From JACQFK01 sp041482015 (GTDB lineage: Bacteria > Planctomycetota > MHYJ01 > JACPRB01): a stretch of DNA of 64,000 nucleotides. The notes beneath the pieces were generated by a model, which worked only from the letters and a program-made list of their open reading frames with translations, had not been told where the DNA came from and ran no database searches. The translations under genes and the position numbers were made by a program. This document shows, piece by piece, positions 61,157-64,000 of this stretch (the stretch's first letter is position 1; every line of letters begins with the position of its first letter). Location of the stretch: NCBI GenBank assembly GCA_041482015.1, contig JBGPCZ010000006.1, positions 1 through 64,000 on the forward strand, given 5' to 3'.

Positions 61157-61250
61157 CGTCGATTCCCTAACCCCCAGAGACTACCCCAGCGCGCGGAGAC
61201 GAAGGGAAGGATACCACGCTCCGCGTCCCCGCGCCTCTGCGGCCGCTTTC

Positions 61251-62150
61251 TTATACCCGGATCATGTCCAGGAGGATCTTCGCGCGCGTCTCGATCTCGT
61301 CCTTCGTGACCTTTTGAAGCCGGCGCGTGCCGAACTCCTCGACCGCGAGCGATCCCATCACCGTTCCGTAGACCAGCGCCTTCCGGAGCGACGTCGCGTC
61401 GCCGCCGCTCCGCGCGAGGTAGCCGACGATGCCGCCCGCGAAGGAGTCGCCCGCGCCGGTCGGGTCGACGACCTTCTCGGTCGGGTAGGCGGGGATCGAG
61501 AACTGGAAGTCCTTGGTCGCGAGCGTCGCCCCGTGCTCGCCGCGCTTGATGATCACCGTGGGCACGCCCATCCCCAGGAGCTTGCGGATCGCCGAGGCGC
61601 AATTCGCGGAGCCTGCCAGCTGCTGCGCCTCCTCGTGGTTCACGCAGAGCGCGTTCACGCGCGGAAGCAGCTCCTCCAGCGGCTTGCGCTGGGAATCGAT
61701 CCAGAAGTTCATCGTGTCCAGCATGACGAACTTCGAGTCCTTGAGCTGCCCGAGGACCGACCGTTGCGTCTGCGGACTGGAGTTGCCCAGGAGCACGTAC
61801 GGGGTCGACGAGAAGGCCGCCGGGATCTTCGGCTCGAACTTGGCGAAGACGTTCAGGTGGACCGAGATCGTCTCGGCGCGGCTCATGTCCCCCACGAACC
61901 GGCCGTGCCAGCGGAACGTCTCGCCCTCGGCGAACTCGAGGCCCGCGGTGTCGATCTCGCGGGAGCGGAGCATCTCGACGTGCTCGGCCGGGAAATCCGT
62001 ACCCACTACCCCGACCATCCGCGTCGGCGCGAAGCGGCTGGCGGCCAGCGAGAAATGCGTGGCCGAGCCGCCGAGGATATCGGCGTGTTTCCCGTGCGGC
62101 GTCTCGATCGTGTCGAGCGCGACGCTCCCCACCACCAGGACGCTCGTCAT
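61251..62150 (-). CDS. PfkB-family sugar kinase
   Basis: The 299-residue protein has the PfkB N-terminal VVGSVALDTIETP, the GGSATHFSLAASRF substrate-binding segment and the C-terminal DPTGAGDSFAGG signature. It is distinct from the kinase at 4683, which has a different substrate region. The ATG overlaps the gltX stop (ATGA), so it is coupled to gltX. The sugar is unknown. Confidence 0.88.
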   Translation of the reverse strand: MTSVLVVGSVALDTIETPHGKHADILGGSATHFSLAASRFAPTRMVGVVGTDFPAEHVEMLRSREIDTAGLEFAEGETFRWHGRFVGDMSRAETISVHLNVFAKFEPKIPAAFSSTPYVLLGNSSPQTQRSVLGQLKDSKFVMLDTMNFWIDSQRKPLEELLPRVNALCVNHEEAQQLAGSANCASAIRKLLGMGVPTVIIKRGEHGATLATKDFQFSIPAYPTEKVVDPTGAGDSFAGGIVGYLARSGGDATSLRKALVYGTVMGSLAVEEFGTRRLQKVTKDEIETRAKILLDMIRV

Positions 62151-63472
62151 ATCATTCCCAGTGTAACATCGATCCGCGCGAGGACACGCGCCTTGCCGAG
62201 CACGCCGAGCGTCTCGTGCATGGCGGGGCTCTGGTCCGATCCCGTGACGGCGACGCGGAGCACCTGGGCCAGTTTCCCCAGCTTCATGCCGCGCTTCTCC
62301 GCGGCCCGTTTGAGCAGAGCCTCTACCGGCTCCTTCTCGAACCGCTCCATCGGTGCCAGCCCGGCGCGCAGCTCCTGGAGGATCTCCCGGCCGCCCTCGA
62401 TCCGGACGCACTTGGCGACGGCCTTGTCGTCGTAGTCGACCTTCTCCTGGAAGACGAATTTCGTGAGCGGGACAATCCCGTCGAGCCGTTTGAGCCGCTC
62501 CTGCTGCTGGCGGACCGCCTCCCGGAGGGTCGCGGCATCGGCCTTCGAGAGGTCGTACTTCTCCGCCAGGTACGGACGGCACAGCTCGACCAGCCGGTCG
62601 AGAGGGCACTGCCGGATGTAGTGCCCGTTCATCCACTGGAGCTTGTCGACCAGAAACCGCGCGGGCGTGGTCCCGATGCGTTCGACCGTGAACGACTTGA
62701 CCATGTCCTCGAGCGTCATGAGCTCGACGTTGTTCCCCGGCGACCAGCCCAAAAGCGCCAGGAAGTTGACGATCGCCTCGGGCAGGTAGCCCAGCCGGCG
62801 GCATTCGTCGACCGTGACCGGGAGGCCCATCTCGCGGTACTTGTCGATCTCGCGCTTCGAGAGCTTGGCGCCGTTCGGATCGAAGATGAGGGGCATGTGG
62901 CCGAACTCGGGCGGAGTCCAGCCGAACGCGCGGTAGAGGGAGATCTGTTTGGGGGTGTTCGCGGTGTGCTCGTCGCCGCGGAGCACGCGCGTGATCCCCA
63001 TGTCGTGGTCGTCGATGACGACCGCGAAGTTGTACGTCGGGAAACCGTTGGACCGGATGATGACGAGATCGGGATCGGGCGACGTGTCGAACGCCATCTC
63101 CCCGTGGACCAGGTCCTTCCAGCCGATCCGCTCGCGATCGATCTTGAAATAGAGGGCCTTCCCCTTTTCGGGGTCCTCTTTCCAATAGGCGCGGCCCGTC
63201 TCCTCGAGCTGCCTGGCGCACTCGCGGTAGCGGTCGAGCCGCAGGCTCTGGTAGTGCGGCCCTTCATCCCAACTCAGCCCGCACCACGCCAGGCCTTCCT
63301 TGATGGTCTTGAGGGAGTCCTCGCGGTTCCGCGCCTGGTCGGTGTCCTCGATCCGGAGGACGAAGACGCCCTTCTCGTGCTTCGCGTGCAGGTAGTTGTA
63401 GAGGGCCGTTCGTACGCCGCCGATGTGGAGATCTCCCGTCGGGCTGGGCGCGAAGCGGACGCGAACGGTCAT
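62147..63472 (-). CDS. gltX: Glutamyl-tRNA synthetase
   Basis: The 441-residue class I synthetase has the HIGH-like motif GDLHIGGVRTALYNYL, the KMSKS-like KLSKRE and RVLRGDEHTANTPKQ. It charges tRNA-Glu. The length is somewhat below the E. coli enzyme, mainly in the anticodon domain. The ATG overlaps the adenosine deaminase stop (ATGA); the longer open frame upstream is rejected. Confidence 0.93.
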   Translation of the reverse strand: MTVRVRFAPSPTGDLHIGGVRTALYNYLHAKHEKGVFVLRIEDTDQARNREDSLKTIKEGLAWCGLSWDEGPHYQSLRLDRYRECARQLEETGRAYWKEDPEKGKALYFKIDRERIGWKDLVHGEMAFDTSPDPDLVIIRSNGFPTYNFAVVIDDHDMGITRVLRGDEHTANTPKQISLYRAFGWTPPEFGHMPLIFDPNGAKLSKREIDKYREMGLPVTVDECRRLGYLPEAIVNFLALLGWSPGNNVELMTLEDMVKSFTVERIGTTPARFLVDKLQWMNGHYIRQCPLDRLVELCRPYLAEKYDLSKADAATLREAVRQQQERLKRLDGIVPLTKFVFQEKVDYDDKAVAKCVRIEGGREILQELRAGLAPMERFEKEPVEALLKRAAEKRGMKLGKLAQVLRVAVTGSDQSPAMHETLGVLGKARVLARIDVTLGMI

Positions 63473-64000
63473 AGGGGGGCGGATTCTACTCGACCCACGC
63501 AAGATTTCAACCTCTTTGAAATATTGCGGGAGGCCCAGGCCGCCTGGGCGGCGTGCTTCCACGACTGTCGGATCGCCCGGTCCGGTATGCCGATCCTGCG
63601 GCACCGGGCCACCTCGTCGGTCAGCCGGGTCCCGCACACGGACGGATCGTCGGTATTCAGGGTGACCCTCAGGCCCTCCTCCAGCATCCGCTTCACGGGG
63701 TGCCGCTTCCAGGACGGCGCCGCTCCCGTCTGGATCTCGCTCGTCGGACAGACCTCGAACGTGACGTGCCGGCACCTTTTGAGCAGCTCGGGGTCCTCGA
63801 GTACGCGGAGGCCGTGGCCAATTCGGCGGGCGCCGAACCGCTCGACCGCTTCGCGTACATTCCCGGCTCCGCCCGCCTCTCCGGCGTGGATCGTGACGGG
63901 CAGATCGAGCCCTTTGAACAGGCGCAGGAAGGGCATCGCGCTCTTCGACTCGTCGCCCGCCAGGTCGAGCCCCGAGAAGACGTCCGTCCCCTCGACCGCC
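63469..64000 (-). CDS. Adenosine deaminase family protein (5' end beyond window)
   Basis: About 177 codons are seen, open to the window edge, so the N-terminus is missing. It has the adenosine/AMP-deaminase motifs LAGDE, HAGEAGG with the catalytic glutamate, EVCPTSEIQTGA and the metal aspartate in NTDDPSV. It hydrolyses adenosine or adenine-type bases. It is coupled to gltX by an ATGA overlap. Confidence 0.85.
   Translation of the reverse strand, partial: AVEGTDVFSGLDLAGDESKSAMPFLRLFKGLDLPVTIHAGEAGGAGNVREAVERFGARRIGHGLRVLEDPELLKRCRHVTFEVCPTSEIQTGAAPSWKRHPVKRMLEEGLRVTLNTDDPSVCGTRLTDEVARCRRIGIPDRAIRQSWKHAAQAAWASRNISKRLKSCVGRVESAPL

Noticed and set aside
63483..63488. TAGAAT box 10 nt before gltX as a promoter
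   Set aside because: It is inside the adenosine deaminase coding end and gltX overlaps that stop codon, so translational coupling explains the start.

Overview
The window is high-GC, gene-dense chromosomal DNA. It carries 59 protein genes (two cut by the window ends) and one 5S rRNA. I saw no tRNA, CRISPR array, insertion sequence, prophage or integrase. The best guess for the source is a Planctomycetota or other PVC-superphylum bacterium. This rests on two PVC-type membrane-bound dehydrogenase proteins (1-980 and 54873-58028, the latter with HEAT repeats and a c-type heme site), a LamG plus SGNH-hydrolase neighbour, a Gfo/Idh/MocA sugar cluster, many secreted or lipid-anchored proteins of unknown function, and a 5S rRNA not linked to 16S/23S. 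The roughly 120-nt 5S is longer than the short form reported for classical planctomycetes, so the exact phylum stays open.

Layout. 1-5600 (minus): a sugar-processing operon (PfkB kinase, AgaS-like SIS protein, Gfo/Idh/MocA oxidoreductase, PQQ-type sugar dehydrogenase, PVC dehydrogenase). 5653-9365 (minus): two exported proteins of unknown function, one with a DnaJ-like cysteine cluster. 9454-12123 (plus): aconitase and a GspG-like lipoprotein. 12126-14715 (minus): a COG4324-type aminopeptidase and a second exported CxxC protein. 14864-18649 (minus): metallophosphoesterase, hpf, ptsN, ptsH, ptsI, a PTS phosphorelay with no sugar permease. 18727-24552: pyrophosphatase (plus), then truA, glycosyltransferase, asd, and a DUF885 lipoprotein coupled to moaC (minus). 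24626-29047: glpD and a patatin (plus) facing a methyltransferase and a GT9 glycosyltransferase (minus). 29259-36246 (minus): SH3 protein, PpiD-like protein, scpB, hemB, cobA-hemD fusion and two BamE-like lipoproteins. 36277-40855 (plus): mobA, polyprenyl synthase, and a signalling trio (HD-GYP-leader-like protein, HDOD protein, histidine kinase). 40988-49111: an exported beta-propeller protein (minus), then FHA protein, thioesterase, HEAT-repeat protein, FAH-family enzyme, HNH nuclease and a small lipoprotein (plus). 49124-54473 (minus): the histidine operon hisG-D-H-A-B-F-IE. 54570-54690 (plus): 5S rRNA with its own promoter and terminator. 54873-64000 (minus): PVC dehydrogenase, SGNH protein, GYF-like membrane protein, PfkB kinase, gltX and an adenosine deaminase.

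Three window-wide patterns stand out. First, many genes that begin transcription units have a TANNNT -10 hexamer only 4-12 nt before the start codon, whereas genes inside operons use Shine-Dalgarno sites or ATGA/GTGA overlaps. This suggests leaderless or near-leaderless mRNAs. Second, a family of intergenic hairpins shares a 3-nt GGC/GCC loop, usually inside a GTGC-GGC-GCAC core. Copies lie on both sides of the aconitase gene, inside the his operon and twice after the 5S gene. Third, a small beta-rich motif built around L-K-(D/S/N)-G-x3-4-G-x-(V/L) recurs in four otherwise unrelated exported proteins, two of which end in DnaJ-like cysteine clusters.
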